A DNA stretch of 11,357 bases from assembly GCA_937902395.1 (NCBI GenBank), contig CALGTV010000051.1:1-11357 (forward strand). The letters run 5' to 3'. The position numbers and the translations under genes are program-made. Position 1 is the stretch's first letter; each line of letters starts with the position of its first letter. Of the stretch, positions 1 through 5,757 are shown one piece after another. The notes beneath the pieces are model-generated. The model saw only the letters and a list, made by a program, of their open reading frames with translations. It was not told the DNA's origin and did no database searches. The stretch comes from an uncultured Ruminococcus sp. (lineage in GTDB: Bacteria; Bacillota; Clostridia; Oscillospirales; Ruminococcaceae).

Positions 1-980
1 CAAAAGCCCTCCTTTGCAAGAGCCGCCGCCGCTGATTCCGAAGCAATACCCTCTATATTAAAGGATACTATGGGTACATACTCCGCCTTTTCCGCGCGAT
101 ATACCGTCACTTTCGGATTCTTTGAGAGCTCCGCTATAAATCGGCGGCATATTCTGTTCTCATGGGCAAAAATTTTATTTATGCCTACTTTTTTAATAAA
201 TTCCATACCTGCTTTCATGGACATAATCCCCACAGCGCCTACAGTTCCGCTTTCCAGTGCCTCGGGGAGCAATACAGGCTGTTCCAGATTCCGCGAGCCG
301 CTGCCTGTACCGCCCTGCATAATCGGTTCAATTGGGAATTTTCCGTCGCTGATAAGCATACCCGTACCAGTTATGCCGTACAAGCCTTTGTGCCCTGCGA
401 TGCAGAGAATATTAATCCCCTGCGAAAGCTTTATATCCATAACGCCAACGCCCTGCGCTCCGTCGGCAATAAGGGCTATATTTTGCGATTTACAGAGCTT
501 TCCCAGTTCTTCAACAGGCATAATCTGACCTGTGACGTTACTTGCTATGGTGCATACTATAGCCCTTGTATCTCTGCGGATAAGGCGGCGGAAGCTTTCA
601 ACGGTGCGCTCTTTTTCGGGGTATACCTCCGCAATGGAAAGGCTTATTTTTCCCGATTCTGCAAGCTTTGCGGCTGGTCTTGCTACGGAGTTATGCTCCA
701 TTCCGCTGATGATGAGATGTCCGCCCTTTTTCATGATTCCCTGAATCGCCATATTTAGAGCGTGGGTGCAGTTCTGGGTAAATACCACGTTTTCAGGCTC
801 TGCGCCGAAGAATTCTGCGGCGGTTTCACGGGCGGAATATACCGCCTCAGAGGTTTTTAACCCCAGTGGATGACCGCCTCTGCCGGGACTTGTCAGAGAT
901 TCCATAGCCTCTGCGACTGCTCTTTTAACTGAAATCGGCTTTGGAAATGTAGTGGCGGCATTGTCAAAATTCACAATCAA
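1..980 (-). CDS. Cysteine desulfurase family / class V aminotransferase (partial, C-terminus outside window)
   Basis: Translating the minus strand from 980 gives about 326 uninterrupted codons that run off the left edge. It is a fold-type I PLP enzyme of the cysteine desulfurase/aminotransferase V family, expected in the cytosol, where such enzymes take sulfur (or selenium) from cysteine or selenocysteine as an enzyme-bound persulfide. Visible motifs are N-terminal NFDNAATTFPKP, GMEHNS with the PLP-stacking His near residue 96, ADGAQGVG with Asp173 and Gln176, and AGHKGLYG with the Schiff-base Lys198. The C-terminal loop that carries the catalytic Cys in SufS-type enzymes lies beyond the window, so desulfurase activity cannot be confirmed. 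I chose a TTG start at 980: it follows GAGGAGG at good spacing and overlaps the upstream stop as TTGA, a translational-coupling arrangement. A selenocysteine lyase or another aminotransferase remains possible. Confidence 0.9.
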   Translation of the reverse strand, partial: MIVNFDNAATTFPKPISVKRAVAEAMESLTSPGRGGHPLGLKTSEAVYSARETAAEFFGAEPENVVFTQNCTHALNMAIQGIMKKGGHLIISGMEHNSVARPAAKLAESGKISLSIAEVYPEKERTVESFRRLIRRDTRAIVCTIASNVTGQIMPVEELGKLCKSQNIALIADGAQGVGVMDIKLSQGINILCIAGHKGLYGITGTGMLISDGKFPIEPIMQGGTGSGSRNLEQPVLLPEALESGTVGAVGIMSMKAGMEFIKKVGINKIFAHENRICRRFIAELSKNPKVTVYRAEKAEYVPIVSFNIEGIASESAAAALAKEGF

Positions 981-1180
981 GAATATCCCTCCTCATGCAA
1001 GGTGTATGGTATCTTGTATTTATTGAGAAGCCGCGGTATATCAGGGCTTTTGTCGGTATACAAATCGTAGCCGCACTCCCCCTCCCGTCGTTTCAGCTCG
1101 CACTTGAAGCCGAAAGCCACAAGAAGCCTCACAGCTTTCTGGGCGTAGGTATACGACGGCATTTGTAAAATATATTTCAT
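977..1180 (-). CDS. DUF3343 protein (putative Se/S carrier-like), 67 aa
   Basis: A small soluble protein with no signal peptide or membrane segment. Its length, the opening PSYTYAQKAVRLLVAFGF helix and the GECGYDLYTD segment with a Cys-Gly pair (Cys36; a second Cys at 27) fit the DUF3343 family, annotated as putative Se/S carrier-like. From general knowledge, such proteins often sit beside cysteine desulfurases and are thought to hold sulfur or selenium on a Cys; no member's role here can be proven. It is first in a two-gene operon: its TGA overlaps the TTG of the downstream PLP enzyme by four bases, so the two are probably made together as donor enzyme and acceptor. The ATG at 1180 follows AAGGAA at about nine bases. 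A TATAAT-like box lies at about 1225-1232 on the minus strand, but I see no good -35. Confidence 0.8.
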   Translation of the reverse strand: MKYILQMPSYTYAQKAVRLLVAFGFKCELKRREGECGYDLYTDKSPDIPRLLNKYKIPYTLHEEGYS

Positions 1181-1205
1181 AGAAAATCATTCCTTATATA
1201 TATTA

Positions 1206-1285
1206 CAGCATAAATGCTGATGTATTATAATATGCTGATTTTCTTTTTTTAGATAAAGCAGGAAATTCTGCTTTAGCGTGCTAAA
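1206..1285. repeat. Cluster of three short perfect inverted repeats
   Basis: Three compact inverted repeats sit upstream of the DUF3343 gene: CAGCAT/ATGCTG at 1206-1219 (2-base loop), TAAAGCAG/CTGCTTTA at 1254-1275 (6-base loop) and TTTAGC/GCTAAA at 1272-1285 (2-base loop). The second and third overlap, so only one can form at a time. A T-rich run (1239-1250) lies between the first and second. They lie in the leader or promoter of the minus-strand operon; their function is unknown. Confidence 0.5.
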
Positions 1286-1352
1286 TCAAGAGGTTCAAGA
1301 GGTTCAAGGGTACATGTGTGTGCAAAGCGGACTTCTTGGACTTCTTGAATTA
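1284..1352 (+). repeat. Long hairpin with a wobble-only mismatch pattern; arms built from 9-base tandem repeats
   Basis: Bases 1286-1305 pair with 1329-1348 over 20 positions around a 23-base loop. If the plus strand is transcribed, all four non-Watson-Crick positions are G-U pairs; on the minus strand they would be A-C mismatches. One mismatch and three further pairs extend the stem outward. Each arm is a tandem 9-mer (TCAAGAGGT twice on the left). No gene uses the plus strand here, so this may be a small RNA, a relic of a foldback element, or chance symmetry of tandem repeats. Confidence 0.5.
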
Positions 1353-1372
1353 TTTGATTATATATATAACAA

Positions 1373-1399
1373 AAGAGGACAGATATTATCCGCCCTCTT
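1373..1399 (-). terminator. Rho-independent terminator of the P-type ATPase gene
   Basis: On the minus strand a 12-pair stem starting AAGAGGGC (two G-U pairs, AAT loop) ends in CCTCTTTTGTTATATATA, 21 bases past the ATPase stop. The U-rich tail is on the minus-strand side only, which fits termination of the ATPase transcript. Confidence 0.75.
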
Positions 1400-1419
1400 A
1401 AAATAATTATGCATTATTT

Positions 1420-4035
1420 TTACTGTTCGTGATGCTTGATAAGTCCCAGAGCCTTTGAAAGCTCCATAATAACAGTTGGTATAAAGAACAGTCCCACACA
1501 GATGAGATAGTATGTTGCAGGAAGTGTTGTAAGTCCGAAGATTGTACGTACAGGTGTGAACAGTACAAGCGCAACAAGTGCAACTGATGCCAGTACAGCC
1601 TTGTTCAAAGTTTTGTTTGTGAAGATACCTGTCTTAAACAGTGAACGGTCACTTCTCATATTGAAGGACTGGAGAACCTGTGACATAGCAAGAACGAAGA
1701 ATGTCATTGTCTGACCTGCTTCAAGACCGAGCTGTGTCTGACCGATTCTGAATGCGATAAGTGAGAGAATACCGAACATAAAGCCCTGTAAAATTATACG
1801 CACACCGAAACCGTTTGCGAAAAGTCCCTCATTCTTAGGCTTTGGCTTGCGTGTCATAATGTCCTTGTCAACGTCCTCCATACCCAGCGCAATTGCAGGG
1901 AGTGAATCGGTTACAAGATTAATCATAAGAAGCTGCATTGAAAGCAGAGGTGTCTTGTGCCAGAGAAGCATTGCGAAGAATACGAGTATAACTTCACCGA
2001 TGTTTGTACCGAGGAGGAATCCAACAACCTTTTTGATGTTTGCGTAGATACCTCTACCCTCTCTTACAGCGTCAACGATTGTAGCAAAGTTGTCGTCTGT
2101 GAGAGTCATATCAGATGCGCCCTTTGCAACGTCTGTACCTGTGATACCCATTGCACAGCCGATATCAGCGGCTTTAAGCGCAGGAGCATCGTTTACACCG
2201 TCACCGGTCATGGAAACAACCTGGTCTTTTTTCTGCCATGCCTTGACGATACGGATTTTATTCTCAGGTGAAACTCGCGCGTATACGCTTATGGATTCAA
2301 CCTGCTTGTCGAGTTCTTCCTCTGACATAGCGTCAAGCTCTGCACCTGTGATAGCTCTGTCACCCTCAACAAGAATGCCTAAATCCTTAGCGATAGCGGC
2401 AGCAGTTATAACGTGGTCGCCTGTAATCATAACAGGACGGATACCTGCCTGACGGCATACTGCAACAGCATCTCTTGCCTCTGGACGAGGAGGGTCAATC
2501 ATACCCACAAGACCTGCAAGAGTAAGTCCGTTTTCGATTTCCTCAGATGTAAGTTCAGCAGGGATTGTGTCAATCTCCTTGTATCCGATAGCGAGAACAC
2601 GGAGAGCGTCAGCGCTCATCTTCTCTGTGATTTCCTTAGCCTTTGCGATATTTCCGCCTGTACAGCGTTCAGCCATCATATCGAAAGCACCCTTTACGAT
2701 AACAATATTCTTGTCACCGAACTTGTTGATAGATGTCATAAGCTTTCTGTCGGAATCGAAAGGAATTTCGCCTACACGGTTATGCTGTGCATTGATTTCG
2801 TCCTTTGGCATACCATTTTTATGAGCCGCAAGAACAATAGCAGTTTCTGTAGGGTCGCCGATATGCTGTTCCTCGCCGTTTTCAAAAGATACGCTGCCGT
2901 CACAGCAGAGCGCGCCAATCATAAGGAGCTTTTTGATATCCTCAGGGCAGTTTTCGTCAACGAGAACAACATCGTCAGCATTATCAATGTATGCCTTGAC
3001 AACTGTCATTTTGTTCTGTGTAAGAGTACCTGTCTTATCGGAGCAGATAACAGATGCGCTTCCGAGAGTTTCAACAGCGGGAAGTCGTCTGATAAGAGCG
3101 TTTTTCTTAACCATACGCTGAACGCCGATAGAAAGCACGATTGTAACGATTGCAGGAAGTCCCTCAGGGATAGCTGATACCGCAAGGGAGATAGCTGTCA
3201 TGAAGATTTCAAGAGCAGGAATACCGTTGAGCATACCAACAACGAAGATGATAGCACAAGCGGCAAGAGCCATAATTCCGAGATATTTACCAAGCTGTGC
3301 AAGCTTCTGCTGGAGAGGTGTCTGGGAATCCCCCTCGTTGTCAAGAAGATTTGCAATTTTACCCATTTCGGTATTCATACCTGTGGAAGTTACAACAGCT
3401 GTAGCAGTACCATATGTAACGGAACAGCCTGAGAATACCATATTAGTTCTGTCGCCGATAGGAGCATTTTCCTCAACGGGAGCAGCCGCATCCTTTTCGC
3501 TGGGAACGGATTCACCAGTAAGGGCAGATTCCTCAGATTTAAGGCTTACGCTGTGGATAAGTCTGGAATCGGCAGGAACGAAATCACCAGCTTCAAGGTG
3601 GATAACATCACCGGGAACGAGTTCAGCCGCATCAATAACCTTTTCAACGCCGTTTCTGATTACACGGGCATGGGGAGCTGACAGATTCTGGAGAGCATCG
3701 AGAGCCTTTTCAGCCTTGCTCTCCTGTACAACGCCCATGATAGCGTTAAGAACAACGATAAGCAGGATAAGTACAGGCTCGAAGAACTCCTTGGGATTCC
3801 CCTCGATAATGGCAACGACGAAAGAAATTACTGCCGCAATAAGCAGAATAATAATCATAACGTCCTTAAACTGCTCCAGAAAGCGCTGGAAAGTAGTTTT
3901 CTTCTTCTTTTCACGGAGCTTGTTTTCGCCGTATTTCTCACGGTTTGCCGTAACCTCCGCATCTGATAACCCCTGTTCGACACTCACGTTATATTCTTTG
4001 AGTATCTCCTCGTTTGATTTGCTGTGTGCTGACAT
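1420..4035 (-). CDS. Calcium-translocating P-type ATPase (SERCA/PMCA-like, P2 subfamily)
   Basis: An 871-residue integral membrane pump expected to export Ca2+ using ATP. Order: N-terminal cation-ATPase domain (1-56), M1-M2 (57-106), actuator domain with LTGES (172-176), M3-M4 with PEGLP (290-294), phosphorylation site DKTGT (Asp333), nucleotide domain with KGA (448-450), TGD (538-540) and TGDGVNDAP (610-618), then M5-M10 (668-857). The metal ligands resemble SERCA: Glu291 in M4, Asn678 and Glu681 in M5 (NIGE), and Asn706, Thr709 and Asp710 in M6 (NLVTD). In my hand alignment the SERCA M8 site-I glutamate is replaced by Ala. Length and architecture are normal and complete. ATG at 4035 follows AAGGAGG. 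It is a single-gene unit with its own promoter and terminator. A Mn2+ or mixed-cation role is less likely but not excluded. Confidence 0.95.
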   Translation of the reverse strand: MSAHSKSNEEILKEYNVSVEQGLSDAEVTANREKYGENKLREKKKKTTFQRFLEQFKDVMIIILLIAAVISFVVAIIEGNPKEFFEPVLILLIVVLNAIMGVVQESKAEKALDALQNLSAPHARVIRNGVEKVIDAAELVPGDVIHLEAGDFVPADSRLIHSVSLKSEESALTGESVPSEKDAAAPVEENAPIGDRTNMVFSGCSVTYGTATAVVTSTGMNTEMGKIANLLDNEGDSQTPLQQKLAQLGKYLGIMALAACAIIFVVGMLNGIPALEIFMTAISLAVSAIPEGLPAIVTIVLSIGVQRMVKKNALIRRLPAVETLGSASVICSDKTGTLTQNKMTVVKAYIDNADDVVLVDENCPEDIKKLLMIGALCCDGSVSFENGEEQHIGDPTETAIVLAAHKNGMPKDEINAQHNRVGEIPFDSDRKLMTSINKFGDKNIVIVKGAFDMMAERCTGGNIAKAKEITEKMSADALRVLAIGYKEIDTIPAELTSEEIENGLTLAGLVGMIDPPRPEARDAVAVCRQAGIRPVMITGDHVITAAAIAKDLGILVEGDRAITGAELDAMSEEELDKQVESISVYARVSPENKIRIVKAWQKKDQVVSMTGDGVNDAPALKAADIGCAMGITGTDVAKGASDMTLTDDNFATIVDAVREGRGIYANIKKVVGFLLGTNIGEVILVFFAMLLWHKTPLLSMQLLMINLVTDSLPAIALGMEDVDKDIMTRKPKPKNEGLFANGFGVRIILQGFMFGILSLIAFRIGQTQLGLEAGQTMTFFVLAMSQVLQSFNMRSDRSLFKTGIFTNKTLNKAVLASVALVALVLFTPVRTIFGLTTLPATYYLICVGLFFIPTVIMELSKALGLIKHHEQ

Positions 4036-4096
4036 AATTTACCTCCTTATATCATGTGTTATGTTGCACTAACATTTTGTCAATGTTTACTATATT

Positions 4097-4125
4097 ATTA
4101 TAATACGCTTTGTCTATATTGTCAA
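4097..4125 (-). promoter_or_regulatory. Sigma-A-type promoter of the ATPase gene
   Basis: Minus strand: TTGACA (4125-4120), a 17-base spacer and TATAAT (4102-4097), a full consensus match about 60 bases upstream of the ATG. CATTGACAA occurs twice, at 4127-4119 (overlapping the -35) and 4085-4077 (near the predicted start), spaced 42 bases apart; this could be an operator pair or chance. The untranslated leader is short, with no riboswitch visible. The rest of the 4036-4216 spacer shows nothing else I can name. Confidence 0.8.
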
Positions 4126-4216
4126 TGGGAATTTTGTCGTTTCGGGAGTTTTTACAAATAGCGGTTTACTGCGATGAAATTATTGGTGAAGATAATAAAT
4201 GATTGCAGAATACTCT

Positions 4217-4256
4217 AAAAAAATCCCCCAAACCGACAAAGAATCGGCATGGGGGG
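4217..4256 (-). terminator. Rho-independent terminator of the secreted repeat-protein gene
   Basis: On the minus strand CCCCC-ATG-CCGA, loop TTCTTTG, TCGG-TTT-GGGGG form a hairpin with a 3x3 internal loop, followed by ATTTTTTT. It lies about 110 bases past the stop at 4365 and has no U tract on the plus side, so it serves the minus-strand gene. Confidence 0.85.
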
Positions 4257-4291
4257 CAATAGGGGAGCTTATAGTATAGGGGTTATTACCG

Positions 4292-4346
4292 CCGCATATG
4301 CGACGGATGCGGATTAATGCACTGCCCCACGATTGCGGAGCAGCGC
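4292..4346 (-). other. Structured 3' UTR with two extra hairpins
   Basis: Between the stop at 4365 and the terminator, the minus-strand RNA can form a 10-pair stem (4346-4337 with 4328-4319, 8-base loop) whose two non-canonical pairs are G-U, and a CCGCAT/ATGCGG stem (4312-4307 with 4297-4292) that competes with the CGCATATGCG palindrome at 4294-4303. This could stabilise the mRNA or be a 3'-UTR-derived small RNA; the function is inference. Confidence 0.45.
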
Positions 4347-4364
4347 TTTACGTATGCATAGAAA

Positions 4365-5390
4365 TTATTCAGCAACTTCCTCAGAAACAGCCTCGTCAGT
4401 AGTATCCTCAGATGTTTCAGCATCCTCAGCTACTTCGTCCTTGTGATGACCGTGAGGGCCCTTGTGAGCAGGCTTCTCAGCCTTGTCAGGCTTTACAGGA
4501 GCAACGGGAGCAGCAGGTTTTTCGGGCTTAGCAGGCTTCTCGATTTCTGTATCCTCAACCTCAGGAGCTTCTGTCTCAGCATCGTCCTCAACTACAGGAG
4601 GAACGGGCTTCTCAGGCTTCTCGCCCTCTTCTACAACGGGAGGTGCAGGCTTCTCACCCTCCTCAACTACAGGAGGAACAGGCTTCTGTGTCTCGTCAAC
4701 AACAGGCTTTTCGGGCTTCTCAGGCTTTGTGAAGTTGCTAACGCAGAACTCAAACCATGCAGCCTTTGTCTCGTCGCTGATAAAGCTTGCAGCTTCAAGG
4801 TCAAATGTATCATTAATCATTGCGATAATCTCAGCCTTGTCAGCTTTCTTTGCTTTCTTGGCAGGCTTTTCAGCCTTAGCAGAATCCTCAGCCTCTGTCT
4901 CTGTGAGATTTGCAAGGCAGAATTCAAACCATGCAGCCTTAGCGTCGTCACTGATGAAATCAGCAGCCTCGAAATCAAAAGTGCTGATAATCATTTTTTC
5001 AATCTCATGCTTGCCGATTTTCTTAGCAGGCTTTACGGGTTTTTCGGGCTTCTCCTTGGAATCCTCTTCCTCAGTCTCGCCCTCTTCGCCCTCTGTAGTA
5101 TCCTCTTCAACCTCAGGCTTCTCAATTTCAGCAGGAGGAACGGGCTTCTCAGGCTTAGCAGGCTTTTCAGCATCTTCCGGCTTTTCGTCCTCAACGATTT
5201 CGTCCTCAGCGGATTCGTCTGTTGTCTCCTCTGTAGCCTCTTCGGTTGTCTCCTCAGTTGTTTCCTCAACAACTACGCTGTCCTCAGCCTTTTCTTCCTT
5301 TGCCTGATTAGCGGCAAATGCTGTAGCACCTGTAGCAATGGAAAACATGGAAATAGCTGTGATTGCGGCAACGATTTTCTTCTGGTTCAT
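4365..5390 (-). CDS. Secreted Pro/Glu/Lys-rich protein with two copies of an unrecognised ~40-residue module
   Basis: I do not recognise this 341-residue protein. It has a clear signal peptide (KK, hydrophobic stretch, AFA-ANQ, cleavage near 26/27), an acidic Thr/Glu stretch (35-70), and PEKP/KPVPP spacers. Two homologous modules sit near 125-163 and 182-221, sharing I..MI..TFD.EAA.FISD and KAAWFEFC..N.T, each with one Cys (158, 216). The C-terminus has EEGEKPAPP/EEGEKPEKPVPP repeats, then a His-rich HKGPHGHHKDE and an acidic tail. There is no LPXTG motif or C-terminal membrane segment, so it is probably released or held to the wall by charge. Start choice: GTG at 5399 would overlap the AAGGAG ribosome site, whereas ATG at 5390 sits eight bases after it, so I use 5390. 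It is monocistronic, with a probable SigI promoter and its own terminator. Its EGEKPVPP-type tail resembles that of RsgI in this window. Confidence 0.85.
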   Translation of the reverse strand: MNQKKIVAAITAISMFSIATGATAFAANQAKEEKAEDSVVVEETTEETTEEATEETTDESAEDEIVEDEKPEDAEKPAKPEKPVPPAEIEKPEVEEDTTEGEEGETEEEDSKEKPEKPVKPAKKIGKHEIEKMIISTFDFEAADFISDDAKAAWFEFCLANLTETEAEDSAKAEKPAKKAKKADKAEIIAMINDTFDLEAASFISDETKAAWFEFCVSNFTKPEKPEKPVVDETQKPVPPVVEEGEKPAPPVVEEGEKPEKPVPPVVEDDAETEAPEVEDTEIEKPAKPEKPAAPVAPVKPDKAEKPAHKGPHGHHKDEVAEDAETSEDTTDEAVSEEVAE

Positions 5391-5447
5391 AATAAACACT
5401 CCTTAAAAATATTTTTCGTATTCGGGCTGTCGTTCAACCCTTATGTT

Positions 5448-5483
5448 TATAGTTTACGAAAGCAGATTTTCAAAAACGGGGTA
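5448..5483 (-). promoter_or_regulatory. Probable SigI-dependent promoter of the secreted repeat-protein gene
   Basis: On the minus strand TACCCCG (5483-5477), 12 bases, then TGCTTTCGTAAACTATA (5464-5448). The same blocks with the same 12-base gap lie upstream of sigI. A C-rich -35 and a -10 starting with CG resemble SigI promoters described in Bacillus and Clostridium thermocellum (recalled). No sigma-A promoter is evident for this gene. The leader to the ATG at 5390 is about 55 bases. Confidence 0.7.
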
Positions 5484-5622
5484 TTTCAAAAATTTTTTTG
5501 AAATTTTTTGAAAAAGTTTTTGATTTTCCAATCAGGGAATATGAATTGAGTATAATATGTGAAAGCAAAAATAAGGCACACTTTGCATAAAAAACAGTAT
5601 GTAATTTCGTGTAATATTTTTA
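5484..5622. other. AT-rich spacer between divergent promoters
   Basis: Phased A/T runs at about 5484-5525, including a TTTCAAAAA/TTTTTTGAAA near-palindrome, sit just upstream of the probable SigI promoter and could act as an UP-like element. AGTATGTAATT at 5596-5606 recurs at 5663-5673, bracketing the plus-strand sigma-A promoter. No gene is visible. Confidence 0.4.
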
Positions 5623-5651
5623 TTGACAGTTAATACAGCTTGTATTATAAT
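5623..5651 (+). promoter_or_regulatory. Sigma-A-type promoter of the dockerin operon
   Basis: TTGACA (5623-5628), a 17-base spacer and TATAAT (5646-5651) match the consensus fully. The leader to the ATG at 5758 is about 100 bases and contains a two-codon open frame. No SigI-like blocks are present on this strand. Confidence 0.8.
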
Positions 5652-5696
5652 GTAATTAAGAAAGTATGTAATTCCAATTAAGGAAAGGTGAGACCG

Positions 5697-5705
5697 ATGA
5701 AGTAA
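5697..5705 (+). other. Two-codon leader ORF (Met-Lys-stop)
   Basis: In the leader of the dockerin operon, ATG AAG TAA follows AGGAAAGGTGAG at normal ribosome-site spacing. It may load and release ribosomes ahead of the protease gene, or be chance or the remnant of an older start. The real gene has its own AAAGGAG at about 5741-5747. Confidence 0.35.
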
Positions 5706-5757
5706 CAATTTTTAACATTTAAAAGCTAAAGAGTTATTTGAAAGGAGTTTAAAAACT

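Noticed and set aside
620..640. TACCCCG-like match inside the PLP enzyme gene as a third SigI promoter
   Set aside because: The TGCTT-CGTA block is missing at the 12-base distance, and the match lies inside a coding region.
70..758. Plus-strand frames of 152 and 198 codons at the left end
   Set aside because: They are shadows of the minus-strand PLP enzyme, which has the PLP lysine and other family motifs throughout.
3200..4072. Plus-strand 290-codon frame antisense to the ATPase
   Set aside because: The minus frame holds every P-type ATPase motif; the antisense product is Ser/Ile-rich, matches no family and lacks a ribosome site.
4036..4096. Possible metal riboswitch in the ATPase leader
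   Set aside because: The predicted leader is only about 55 bases and shows no stable multi-stem fold.
4481..5300. Repeated units in the secreted repeat-protein gene as a possible CRISPR or DNA satellite
   Set aside because: The repeats are in-frame codons for PEKP/KPVPP with no regular spacer length; they are protein repeats.
5390..5399. GTG start at 5399 for the secreted repeat protein
   Set aside because: It overlaps the AAGGAG site with no spacing; ATG at 5390 gives normal spacing and a standard signal peptide.
4443..5501. Long plus-strand open frames (352 and 274 codons) across the secreted repeat-protein gene
   Set aside because: They are the reverse of a low-complexity Glu/Lys/Pro gene whose codons rarely give stops on the other strand. 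The products are Ser/Gly- or Leu/Cys-biased, with no sensible start or ribosome site.
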